A stretch of 64,000 bases of DNA from Metellina segmentata (lineage: Eukaryota; Arthropoda; Arachnida; Araneae; Tetragnathidae). Shown piece by piece: positions 23,647-33,999 of the stretch. The translations under genes were made by a program, and so were the position numbers. The notes beneath the pieces are model-generated. The model searched no databases. It had not been told where the DNA came from and saw only the letters and a program-made list of their open reading frames with translations. The stretch is taken from NCBI GenBank assembly GCA_947359465.1, contig OX375876.1:119655444-119719443 (forward strand), in the 5' to 3' direction. Each line of letters opens with the position of its first letter. Position 1 is the stretch's first letter.

Positions 23647-23912
23647 TAATTAAAAAAAGTTTAGCAAGTATTGGCTTTTAAAGTGTTAAAGTAGTTTTGG
23701 ATCGACTTGAACATTCTGAAAATGATTTGTATGTGTGCTTACAGTTTTGAGTTAGATATTATAAACTTACTAAAAACAAAATTTGAATAGAAAGAAACAA
23801 ACTGTAGTTAATATGACTAATCGTATTTTTACACTCTCCCCACTATCAAGTTGGATTTGTCTCGAGAAACGATATAAAAAGTGAAAACTGCATGAAGTAG
23901 AATAAAAGGTAT
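23647..23912 (+). repeat. 266-bp direct repeat, copy 1, left of the Helitron-like element
   Basis: It runs from TAATTAAAAAAAGTTTAGC to AAAGTGAAAACTGCATGAAG and AAAGGTAT. The same sequence with scattered substitutions recurs at 25470-25733, so the 1545-bp element sits between two tandem copies. Confidence 0.9.
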
Positions 23913-23924
23913 AGGTTTTTTTTT

Positions 23925-25469
23925 TCTCTCTATATTAAAAAAAAGTTACCGCCGCCGCCGCCGCCGCCGAAGAATTGAAATTTTTGTTGTTTAGCTCCAT
24001 TCTTAGACGGTTTCCCGAGAAAGTACTGATCGGAAAAATATGAAATTAACATGCTTTGTTCTTCATCGTATTCCCTGGATAATTATTAAGATTTTTTTCC
24101 GATGCGGCTATTAGTTTAGGTTTTATTAAGTGTTAAAGTTGAAGAAGTGAAATTTCTTCCGCGAGTGAGCAAAACACATTCAAAATTTCAGTCTTTAGTC
24201 GTGAGTTTTTTTTTAAGAGTACCTCTCAACGTAAATTTTTGCAGCTCGTCGAGTTTTTTTTGAAATTTAAATGTGGTTCTTGATAATATTTTTTTGAAAT
24301 TCGGGAAAAATCGGGACATTTTTGTTACTTTTTTTTTAAACTGCCGTATCTATATCTAATTACTATTAGTTTTTAATTTTTAAAATATCGCAGTATACCT
24401 CAGAATATACTCTTTCTTACGGTACTATTATTTTTGAAATCGGTTAATAATTAAATTGGATGCGATCAAAAGTTCGTGATACAAAATTCGGAATCTTCGG
24501 ATATTTTCGCTACGTTTTGTTAAAACCGTTATGTCTACGGCAAAAACCATTATTTTTTAAATTTGAGAACATCACTGAATACACTACATTACACTCTTTC
24601 TTATGGTACAATTATTTTTCAAATTGGTTAATAAACAAAATCGATGCAATTAAAAGTAGGTCATACAATTTTCGGAACTTTCAGATCGTAACTTCCGATA
24701 CAAAACTAAAATGGTCATATCTATATAGTATTACTGTTAGTTTTTAATTTTAAAAATATTGCAGTATACCTCGCAATGTACTCTTTCTTACGGTACAATT
24801 ATTTTTAAAATTGGTTCATAAATAAATTCGATGCAATCAAAAGTTGGTGACACAAATTTCGTATTTTTCAGTTCGCATAGCTGGTTCGGCAAACAGCAGT
24901 GGGTTGCATTTTCTACTTTCGGGTTTGCCAGATATCAAATTTATCGTAGCAACAATTGCCATAAAAACGATTTCTTTTTATTTGGCGAGGAAAAAGGCTC
25001 GCTTTTTTCCCTCTGTTCTCAAGACAGTTAACCGACAAAGTACAATGTATTGATATTAACACTGTTTACTTAAAATTGTACAGGGAACAAGATACAGAAG
25101 ATTTTTTACTGATGCGGCTATTAGTTTAGGGTGCATTAAGTGTTAAAGCAAAAAAAAGTGAAATCAATTGCGAAAGAAGTATTGGTTTGAGAAAGCAAAC
25201 CAAACGGGATTGCGTAGCAATCCCCGGGGTCGGCGAGCGTAAGCGAGCAGGGCGCGAAGCCCTCGCTGTGACGTCATGTACCGGAAAGTGAAATCAGCAT
25301 AATACGAATTATTCAGATAGTTTCACTCTGTGAAAGGAATGTTGGTTTGCGAAGCAAACCAAATGACATCTGTGAAAGGAGTGTTGGTTTGCGAAGCAAA
25401 CCAAATGGGATTGCGCAGCAATCCCCGGGGGTTGGCGAGCGTAAGCGAGCAGGGGGCGGAGCCCCCTAG
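23925..25469 (+). mobile_element. 1545-bp Helitron-like non-autonomous element, copy 2
   Basis: It starts TCTCTCTATATTAAAA and ends with AGGGGGCGGAGCCCCC-type hairpin plus CTAG, followed by T. It matches copy 1 over its whole length, in opposite orientation. The upstream base here is T within a poly-T, not the usual A. Near the 5' end a (CCG)7 run at 23948-23969 replaces an AAAGTAAAG stretch of copy 1. It carries the same internal second 3'-end module. The two arms could form a hairpin of about 1.5 kb. Confidence 0.85.
23948..23969. repeat. (CCG)7 microsatellite
   Basis: An uninterrupted trinucleotide run, present only in Helitron-like copy 2, so it arose or expanded after the copies separated. 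Confidence 0.95.
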
Positions 25470-25733
25470 TAATTAAAGAAAGTTTAGCAAGCATTGCTTT
25501 TAAACTGTTAAAGTAGTTTTGGATAGACTTGAACATTCTACAAATGATTTGTGTGTGTGCTTACAGTTTTGAGTTAGATATTATAAACTTACTAAAAACA
25601 AAATTTGAATAAAAAGAAACAAACTGGAATCAATATGACTAATCGTATTTTTACACTTTCCCCACAATCAAGTTGGATTTGTCTCGAGAAACCATATAAA
25701 AAGTGAAAACTGCATAAAGTAGATTAAAGGTAT
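25470..25733 (+). repeat. Direct repeat, copy 2, right of the Helitron-like element
   Basis: Near-identical to 23647-23912, with substitutions such as GATCGACTT/GATAGACTT and ATATGACTAATCGTATTTTT retained. It starts at the first base after CTAG. Confidence 0.9.
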
Positions 25734-25739
25734 CATTGT

Positions 25740-26911
25740 GTTTACAAATACCAAATAATACGGTCTATTTTTTGAACAAACAAAATACTATATTACATGT
25801 TTAATATATGGATTCAATGGACGGAATTTCTGTCTATTGGATTCATATGTTCAATATGGCATTCATGAACAGTTTCCCTTTTTTTTTTTTTAAGTTTTTT
25901 TATGGAATAAACAGAAATCTATATACAGAATCGCTCTGTAATTATATACGATAGTCAATGTTTTACTTTCCATTCCGAAAAAAAGCGTGATAAAACTTAA
26001 TAAAGCTTGAGAAATAGGAGACGGTTTCGGGTTAGGAAATGCTTGTGGGGCATTTTCGACGGCGATAGTTCACACTCCATTCATCACTGCAACCATGACT
26101 GCCAGGCGACGAAAACCAATACACGGTCTTTCACTCTTAACCTTCTTTGCGACATGACAAAAGGGACACAGAATAAATAACAGAATACCAGCCATTGCTG
26201 CAAATTTATTCGCAAATATATAATGCTTTTATGCCCGGAGGTTTCCTTTCTAAGCTCGCTCGATGAGTAAATGTATCTGAATCCAGGCTCTTTCGGATAG
26301 TGAAAAAGTAATAAGATAAGGAAATTCTGGGAAAGAGACATTTTAAATCGGATTTCAGTTGTTTGTGACAGCAACTAAAACATGGATGGGAAAACTACTA
26401 TCTTAAATATTTCGTTTGAGTGTGGACGACGGTTAGTAATTGTCTTCGAAGAACAGGGTGCTTTAAAAGTACTACGTTTTTTTAACAATCTCAATCTTTC
26501 AGTAAAACATTAATTTGGTAAGATGTATTGAAATGTTTCTTCGAAATAAACCTGGCTATTCTGTAATGCCTACATTAGAAAGTTCCATGCAACTAGTAAG
26601 AGTATCTTAACTATTTCTTCATAGTTAAAGGAATTGTCATTAAAAGAGGAGCTCATGTCTATTTAGCTTACATTTGGAGCACATACCATCGTAAATATAT
26701 TTTTTATTTTCACAAAGGTAGAACGTAATCGACAAGTTTATTTAATACTCCTTGTAATAGAAGCTTGATGTTAAGAGTACATGGAGTTGATTTTTTTAAT
26801 GTATGGTTTGTCGAGGACACAAACAGTTGGTTTTACGTAAATACACGGGTCTGATAATAAATCATTGAAACAATGAAGCAAACATATGAAGTTTGAAAGA
26901 TTGTTTATTGG

Positions 26912-26940
<29 letters not shown>
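25740..26940. other. Gene-free stretch ending in a TA microsatellite
   Basis: No recognisable gene. The TA run at about 26918-26946 is the target into which the following Tc1 element inserted. Confidence 0.5.
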
Positions 26941-26944
<4 letters not shown>

Positions 26945-26949
<5 letters not shown>

Positions 26950-28337
26950 TCTCTCTATAACAAAAAAAATCGACGCACCAAGAAGGAATAATCCGATTGC
27001 TTTGAAATTTCGTAAGCAAAAATGTTTTGACCAAATATGCAAATGATTAAAATTTGGTGTCCAATGAATGAATAGTGCGATCTCCACCGCATCGGAACTG
27101 CGCATCCAGCAGATGTGTATAAGGAGTTGTTCTTGAACTGTTGTTAAAAATTTCTGCTGCATTGCGATTTAGGATACCTTTCAACGACTGACAAAATGCC
27201 TCGCCGCAGGATTCGAGCTCATTACGAGCAACTTTCAGAGTTTGAAAGAGGTTGTATCATTAGATTGAAAGAGGCAAGTTGGGCAAATCGGAGAATCGCT
27301 CGTCATGCGAGTCGAAGCGATGCGGCGATTAGAAGATGCTGGCAAGAGTGGGTGGACAGTGGCAGATTTCAGCGTCATGATGGTAGCGGTCGACGTAGGG
27401 CCACAACACATAGCGAAGACAGTGATTGTCAGATCAGCTGTCACTGCGCCTGATTCATCGCTATCAACCATTAGTCGTGCGACCCACACACGAGTGTCCA
27501 CTCTGACCATTCACAGACGGCTGAGAGAGCGAAATCTACGCTCGTACCGACCGTCAAGCCACCTGCCACTCACGCATTCACAGTGTCGAACCAGATTACA
27601 GTTGTGCTTAGCTCGATCAGGCTGGAATGATGCTGACTGAGGACGTATAGTCTTTAGCGACGAATCCCGCTTCCAACTGTGTCTTAACGATCATCGAAGA
27701 CGATTCTGGAGACGCCCAGGGCAGCATGCCCATCCTGCTTTCACTATTGCACGCCACACGGGCCCTCAACAAGGAGTTATGGTCTGGGCTGCCATTTCCC
27801 TTGATAGCCGGACCCTTTTGGTCGTCATTAGAGGTACACTTACTGCACAGCGGTACGTTGACGATATTCTGAGACCTGTTTTGCTACCGTTCCTTTCGCA
27901 GTACCCTGGGCTTATTTTTCAGCAAGACAATGCCAGACTACATATGGCACGTGTTGCTATGAACTGTCTTCAAGCTTGTCAAACACTTCCTTGACTTCCT
28001 TCCATCGAGCATGTCTGGGATATGATGGGAAGGCGACTGCATCCGTAGGGAATGTTGATGACGTAGTCCGACAATTGGAGCAAATTTGGCAAGAAATAAC
28101 GCAGGAGACCATCCGGGAGCTTTATCGGTCTATGTCACGCCGTGTGGCAGCTTGCATCCAGGCTAGAGGCGGGTCAACACCTTATTGCGCTCGTTACTGT
28201 AACTCTGAAATAAATCATTCAATTGTTCTGAAATTTTAATCATTTTCTATTCTGTACATAATATTTCTATCCACCAATTTTTGTCTCCATCGGACAACTC
28301 CTTCTTGGTGCGTCGATTTTTTTTGTTATATAGTGTA
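26945..28337 (+). mobile_element. TIR-complete Tc1-like transposon
   Basis: The ends share TATAACAAAAAAAATCGACG followed by CACCAAGAAGGA as perfect inverted repeats. Just outside lie TACACT-type bases and TA dinucleotides. The length, about 1.4 kb, and the single transposase between the ends fit a full-length Tc1 element. The intact ends and few coding lesions make it one of the younger DNA transposons here. It could still be mobilised in trans if an active relative exists (inference). Confidence 0.9.
27196..28239 (+). pseudogene. Tc1-like DD34E transposase, frameshifted
   Basis: It starts at an ATG reading MPRRRIRAHYEQLSEFERG. A paired helix-turn-helix region follows, with WANRRIARHASRSDAAIRR and RVSTLTIHRRLRERNLRSY. 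The catalytic part keeps VFSDESRFQL (first Asp), PQQGVMVWAAIS and IFQQDNARLH (second Asp). IEHVWDMMGRRL holds the Glu, and the end is RRVAACIQARGGSTPY. Lesions are a frameshift near 27415, a Trp-to-TGA stop at 27638, and a short deletion before IEHVW that removes the usual SPDL motif. A further frameshift lies near 28050. The enzyme would bind its own terminal repeats and excise at TA; this copy is inactive. Confidence 0.92.
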
Positions 28338-28619
28338 TTCAACAATACGTTTACAGTCCAAAGTGTTTGAATGGACTGGAAGATACTTTTACTGATTAAG
28401 GGAAAATTATAGCATAATTCGGTATCTTTCGAATGTCATCAATTACGCATTCCTCACTCCTCGCAATCCAAAGTCAATCTATCCCAAAGTTCGCCCAGAC
28501 CCGTAGATTTTCCGCATAATTCGGATCCTTCTCCCTGCTTTCAGTGTAACTGCGCACTCGATCCGAAGGTCGTGTCAAGTTAAAATGTTCTCTGTCTACA
28601 CGCCGCCATATTTATATTC
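28338..28619. other. Spacer without recognisable features
   Basis: Lies between the Tc1 element and a degenerate tandem repeat. No gene seen. Confidence 0.4.
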
Positions 28620-29090
28620 TCGATGTTTCATGTGGTACTGAAATCATTCGACAAAACAGTTTGTAACACCTAGACGTTTCATGCCCCCAGTATGGTTTCG
28701 ATTTTGAAGACATCCACGTGAAAATGTCTTTAAGTTCACTTTGAAAGGAACAAAATCGACAGCCTCATGTAATATACAGTGTTATAAAAGCTAGATGTTG
28801 AGAGCATATTTTGATGTGAAAGTGTCTTTCAGTTCAGCCTGATACTGAAAATGAACAAATGAATAATGTACCACGTTTAATGGAAATTAGAATTGTAGAG
28901 TTTATTTCGATGAGAAAAAATATCTTCAAATTTACTGTGGTATAGGAAAAAAAGACTTGATGTTACAAATCTTGTAACGGAAGCTATATATTTAGAGCAT
29001 GTTTTGATAGGAGTATACTTTTCAGTTCTTTGTAGCATAGTAAAATCAACGATTCAATGTTACACAGTCGTAACGAATAATTACAAATCC
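28620..29090. repeat. Degenerate 97-bp tandem repeat, 4-5 copies
   Basis: The boundary phrase TTTTGAT followed by a GTGAAAATGTCTTTAAGTTC-like stretch recurs at 28718, 28816, 28912 and 29009, steps of 98, 96 and 97. Units also share a central AAAATCGAC and GTTATA/GTTACA segment. They are so diverged that only the period reveals the array. Confidence 0.7.
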
Positions 29091-29227
29091 ATTCATTAAA
29101 GTGATGTGGTTTTGTGATGACAACTTGACCTTTAAAAGTTTTACTGCAGGTATCTATCAAACAATGGAACGTTTTCTAGAAGTTTTTCAACCAATAGAAG
29201 TGGGTATTCAAATTAATCCGGGCAACG

Positions 29228-31136
29228 ATAACCCATTTGGAAGAGCAACGCATCAGCAACCAGATGGTTGAGAGGTCAAGTCCAAACAAAGACCGCAGTG
29301 TATAAAGGGGGCTGGTGCATGTTAAATCTGTTGTGGCCTCAACTGTCCTCAAGTTGAAGTGGTGTGGAATTTTGGAGTGTGTTGTGCCAGCTCAGGTCTT
29401 GACTCGTGATCTTATCGTGGTTCTAAAATACGTGTTGTCCTTAGATTTTCATGCCATTGCCCATTTGGAAGAGCAACGCATCAGCAACCAGATGGTTGAG
29501 AGGTCAAGTCCAAACAAAGACCGCAGTGTATAAAGGGGGCTGGTGCATGTTAAATCTGTTGTGGCCTCAACTGTCCTCAAGTTGAAGTGGTGTGGAATTT
29601 TGGAGTGTGTTGTGCCAGCTCAGGTCTTGACTCGTGATCTTATCGTGGTTCTAAAATACGTGTTGTCCTTAGATTTTCATGCCATTGCCCATTTGGAAGA
29701 GCAACGCATCAGCAACCAGATGGTTGAGAGGTCAAGTCCAAACAAAGACCGCAGTGTATAAAGGGGGCTGGTGCATGTTAAATCTGTTGTGGCCTCAACT
29801 GTCCTCAAGTTGAAGTGGTGTGGAATTTTGGAGTGTGTCGTGCCAGCTCAGGTCTTGACTCGTGATCTTATCGTGGTTCTAAAATACGTGTTGTCCTTAG
29901 ATTTTCATGCCATTGCCCATTTGGAAGAGCAACGCATCAGCAACCAGATGGTTGAGAGGTCAAGTCCAAACAAAGACCGCAGTGTATAAAGGGGGCTGGT
30001 GCATGTTAAATCTGTTGTGGCCTCAACTGTCCTCAAGTTGAAGTGGTGTGGAATTTTGGAGTGTGTTGTGCCAGCTCAGGTCTTGACTCGTGATCTTATC
30101 GTGGTTCTAAAATACGTGTTGTCCTTAGATTTTCATGCCATTGCCCATTTGGAAGAGCAACGCATCAGCAACCAGATGGTTGAGAGGTCAAGTCCAAACA
30201 AAGACCGCAGTGTATAAAGGGGGCTGGTGCATGTTAAATCTGTTGTGGCCTCAACTGTCCTCAAGTTGAAGTGGTGTGGAATTTTGGAGTGTGTTGTGCC
30301 AGCTCAGGTCTTGACTCGTGATCTTATCGTGGTTCTAAAATACGTGTTGTCCTTAGATTTTCATGCCATTGCCCATTTGGAAGAGCAACGCATCAGCAAC
30401 CAGATGGTTGAGAGGTCAAGTCCAAACAAAGACCGCAGTGTATAAAGGGGGCTGGTGCATGTTAAATCTGTTGTGGCCTCAACTGTCCTCAAGTTGAAGT
30501 GGTGTGGAATTTTGGAGTGTGTCGTGCCAGCTCAGGTCTTGACTCGTGATCTTATCGTGGTTCTAAAATACGTGTTGTCCTTAGATTTTCATGCCATTGC
30601 CCATTTGGAAGAGCAACGCATCAGCAACCAGATGGTTGAGAGGTCAAGTCCAAACAAAGACCGCAGTGTATAAAGGGGGCTGGTGCATGTTAAATCTGTT
30701 GTGGCCTCAACTGTCCTCAAGTTGAAGTGGTGTGGAATTTTGGAGTGTGTTGTGCCAGCTCAGGTCTTGACTCGTGATCTTATCGTGGTTCTAAAATACG
30801 TGTTGTCCTTAGATTTTCATGCCATTGCCCATTTGGAAGAGCAACGCATCAGCAACCAGATGGTTGAGAGGTCAAGTCCAAACAAAGACCGCAGTGTATA
30901 AAGGGGGCTGGTGCATGTTAAATCTGTTGTGGCCTCAACTGTCCTCAAGTTGAAGTGGTGTGGAATTTTGGAGTGTGTCGTGCCAGCTCAGGTCTTGACT
31001 CGTGATCTTATCGTGGTTCAAAATTTATTGTTGTCCTTAGATTTTCATGCCATTGCCCATTTCGAAGAGCAACGCATCAGCAACCAGATGGTTGAGAGGT
31101 CAAGTCCAAACAAAGACCGCAGTATATAAAGGGGGA
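29228..31136 (+). repeat. 228-bp satellite array derived from the SINE body, about 8.4 copies
   Basis: Units repeat every 228 bases with very few differences. Each contains GGCTGGTGCATGTTAAATCT, GTTGAAGTGGTGTGGAATTT and GTGCCAGCTCAGGTCTTGAC, which parallel the SINE body in order, then a CCATTTGGAAGAGCAACGC segment. One T/C site alternates T,T,C,T,T,C,T,C along the array, suggesting expansion in blocks of three. Since 228 is divisible by three, a 72-codon frame recurs in each unit. It begins with GTG, ends in a stop every time and has no domain, so I do not call it coding. Confidence 0.93.
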
Positions 31137-31358
31137 TGGTGCACGTTAAAACTGTCGTGACCGAAAGTCGTTGGGTTGGTGTGGAAGTTTGGAGAGCGGG
31201 GTGCCAGCACAGGTGTTGCTTCGTTATCTGACCGTGGTTCAAATTTACGAGGTGTTGTCCTCATATCTTTCCATTAAGGGATTGATCCCGGATCGTATTC
31301 AATAGTCCGTTGTGGTGCTCTAGTACTCCGACGTTAACTAAAATTACCATTACCATAA
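31137..31358 (+). mobile_element. SINE body and tail, fused to the end of the satellite
   Basis: From the ATGGTGCACGTTAAAACTG words the sequence switches from satellite-type to canonical SINE-type. It runs to the ATTACCATTACC tail. The last satellite unit thus grades into an ordinary SINE, showing the direction of descent. Confidence 0.85.
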
Positions 31359-31632
31359 CCTCTAGATCGGAAGGTTCGTGGTTCGAATCCGGGCACGTAT
31401 GTTTGTAAGAGTATGGTGTAGAGGCGACTGGTGCACCTTAAATCTGTCGTGACCGAAAGTCGTTAAGTTGGTGTGGAAGTTTGGAGAGCGGGGTGTGAGC
31501 TCAGGTGTTGCTTCTTCATCTGACCGTGGTTCAAAATTACGAGGTGTTGTCATCGGAACCTTCTCTTAAGGGATTGATCCCGGACCGTCGTCAATGGCCT
31601 GTTGTGTTGCTCTAGTGCGACATTAAACATAA
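31359..31632 (+). mobile_element. Second SINE of a head-to-tail dimer
   Basis: It begins at CCTCTAGATCGGAAGG, in the middle of the tRNA-like head, directly after the tail of the preceding SINE. B-box GGTTCGAATCCGG is kept, the A-box is lost. It continues through the body to GTGCGACATTAAAC. Confidence 0.88.
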
Positions 31633-32009
31633 TACCTACTTACCTATAATTTATTAACACTTCATGATTTTCTAATCTCTTCATTAGAAAAAAAATTAGC
31701 ATATCTAGATAAACGAGATATATCGTCATTAGAAGAAAACTGACTAGGTCTTTATTTCGTCATGATCCATCAAAAAGTCATCAATCTCGTATATCACGTC
31801 TTTATCAAAATTTGTCAGACTTAGATGGAAATCTCCTCAAACCACTTGCAAAGGTATAGGTACTCTAGAAAAAATATTACAATACTTTCACAAAAATATT
31901 TTTACTGTTGAGAGGATACAGTTGAATTGAATTTCTTATTTGAGTACATCCTATTAGGGAGCATTATAACACCGTAAGCTTTCAATTCTGTTATCTGGTA
32001 ATTTGTAAT
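31633..32009. other. Spacer between inverted SINE dimers
   Basis: About 375 AT-rich bases without a gene or known repeat. It forms the loop of a potential SINE-dimer hairpin. Confidence 0.5.
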
Positions 32010-32276
32010 TTGCGTCGTACTAGATCAACACAACGGGCTATTGACGACGGTTCGGGATCAATCCCTTATGGGAAAGTTCCGAGGACAACACCTCGTAAAT
32101 TTGAACCACAGTCAGATAACGAAGCAACACCTGAGCTGGCACCCCGCTCTCCAAACTTCCACACCAACCCAACGACTTTCGGTCACGACAGATTTAAGGT
32201 GTGCCAGTCGCCTCAACACCATATGCTTATAAACATCCGGGCCCGGATTCGAATCAGGAACCTTCCGATCTAGAGG
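32010..32276 (-). mobile_element. Downstream SINE of an inverted head-to-tail dimer
   Basis: A minus-strand SINE with B-box and body. Its 5' limit is again CCTCTAGATCGG, fused to the ATTACCATTA tail of the neighbouring copy: the same junction as at 31358. Confidence 0.88.
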
Positions 32277-32600
32277 TAATGGTAATTTTAGTTAACGTCG
32301 TACTAGAGCAACACAACGGGCTATTGACGACGGTCCGGGATCAATCCCTTATGGAAAGATACGAGGACAACACCTCGTAATTTTGAATCACGGTCAGATG
32401 AAGAAGCAACACCTGAGCTGGCACCACACTCTCCAAACTTCCACACCAACCCAACGTAAGGACTTTTGGTAACGACTGATTTAAGGAAAACCAGTCGCCT
32501 CAACACCATACGCTTACAATCATCCATGCCCGGGTCCGAATTCAAACCAGGAACCTTCCTATCTAGAGGCTAACGCTTTAACTACTATACCGGTTGGTGA
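32277..32600 (-). mobile_element. Upstream SINE of the inverted dimer, full head
   Basis: On the minus strand it starts with CACCAACCGGTATAGTAG, including a degenerate A-box. It continues through TTGAATTCGGACCCGGGCAT and the body to the ATTACCATTA tail, which abuts the next SINE. Confidence 0.88.
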
Positions 32601-32602
32601 GC

Positions 32603-33535
32603 TTTAAATTATGCTATCAAATTTAGTTACAAATTATCTTGAATTGCATATAAGCTTCGAAGGAATGCTTGTTTAAAATAAGACACATTATGGACAATTA
32701 AATAAAACACAAATTAATCTACTGTGGTATATCGTTGTTTGAAGTAGTTAACAAAATATCCACCCTTCGAAATGTAATATTTAGTTCGAAATAACCAGTA
32801 TATGCCATCTAAACTTACTTTCACGTTCTTTTATCCTCTGAGACTTATATCTCGCTTTAAAAAAAGAAGAGAAAAGTGGGAAACTTCTTTCATAATTCTT
32901 TAAAAGAAGATTCTCTTCCGTTCTCCCCTTCACATTCTTACCTAACTTTTTTCCCTTCTATTTCTTTCATTAATGTCATATTAGTTCAGTTAGTTTTTTC
33001 GCCGTGAAATGAAAAAAAAATCCCAGTCTAATAATCCCAGAGCTTTCCGTTCTGTGTATTTTTTTCTCACTCTCTGTAACCGCCGAGTCTTTTGTGTACT
33101 GCTCTTTGAAAGGTGTTGAACATCCAAGAGCTTTGTTAAGAAACAGATGAAGTGAAAAAACTTACATCGATTTTTTTCCCCCGTCGGTGACAGTGATCCT
33201 CACAGAAGGGCCCACCACACTAGAGATTTATTAATAAGTGATGGGTAAAAAGGAATTTTGTAGTGAGGCACTGTTTTTTTTTATTATGTTAAATAATGGC
33301 GTGAGAAGAGTTGTGGAAGAGAGGATTGTTCATTCAGTGGGGTTCGGGAGCTATTATGCGATTATAAAGCTACTTGGACTTGTTTTGTAGAGGGGACTTC
33401 AAAAAAAAGGCTTTAACCTTTCTCCGCACAGTGGTTAAAAAACGAAAACCAATTGTTTGATTGCACGCTGCTGTACAAGGTTTGTTATATTGAGTGTTTC
33501 GCGGTTATTATATTTATAACATTGATATTTGCTTC
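32603..33535. other. Gene-free stretch
   Basis: No motif-bearing frame or repeat recognised; AT-rich with several poly-A/T tracts. Confidence 0.4.
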
Positions 33536-33537
33536 TA

Positions 33538-33995
33538 TGTTTGTTGGTCATACAAGCTTGTACTGTTAAAGTAGCTTATATGACTGTTGATCCAAGTAGT
33601 TCAGACTGTTAAGGTACGATTCTCTATGATTTGGTCGTGGATGCATAGAATGTTTGAGTTAGCTTTTATGATTGCTGGTAATAGACGCATGGATTGTTAG
33701 TATGCTTCTACGACTGATGGTAATCGAAACATAGAATGTTACAGTACATTTTTAACTATTGGTCATAGAAGCATACTTATTTTCTATGGCTGTAGGTCAT
33801 AGGAGCATAGTTACTTTTTATAGCTGTTGGTCATAGAAGCATAATAACTTTCTATAGTTGTTGCTCATAGAAGCATAGACTGCCAATGTATGTTCTATAA
33901 CTGTTGATCATAGAATCATAGACTGTTAAAGTATGTTTCTATGACTGCTGATCATTGAAACACTGTTAAATTGTGCTTCTATGACTCGATTATGG
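33538..33995. repeat. Degenerate minisatellite, about 42-bp unit, about 11 copies
   Basis: Units resemble TCTATGACTGTTGGTCATAG followed by AAGCATAGACTGTTAAAGTA. TCTATGA and TCATAGA occur as small inverted pairs inside each unit, so single units can fold. Outer units are most diverged. Confidence 0.85.
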
Positions 33996-33999
33996 ACTC

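Noticed and set aside
18075..25469. One 7.4-kb transposon with 1.5-kb terminal inverted repeats
   Set aside because: The left arm has its own empty site, the right arm its own flanking direct repeats, and the spacer consists of other elements.
29315..31129. Eight repeated 72-residue open frames as a gene family
   Set aside because: They arise because the 228-bp unit is divisible by three. Each starts at GTG, ends in a stop and overlaps SINE-derived sequence without any domain.
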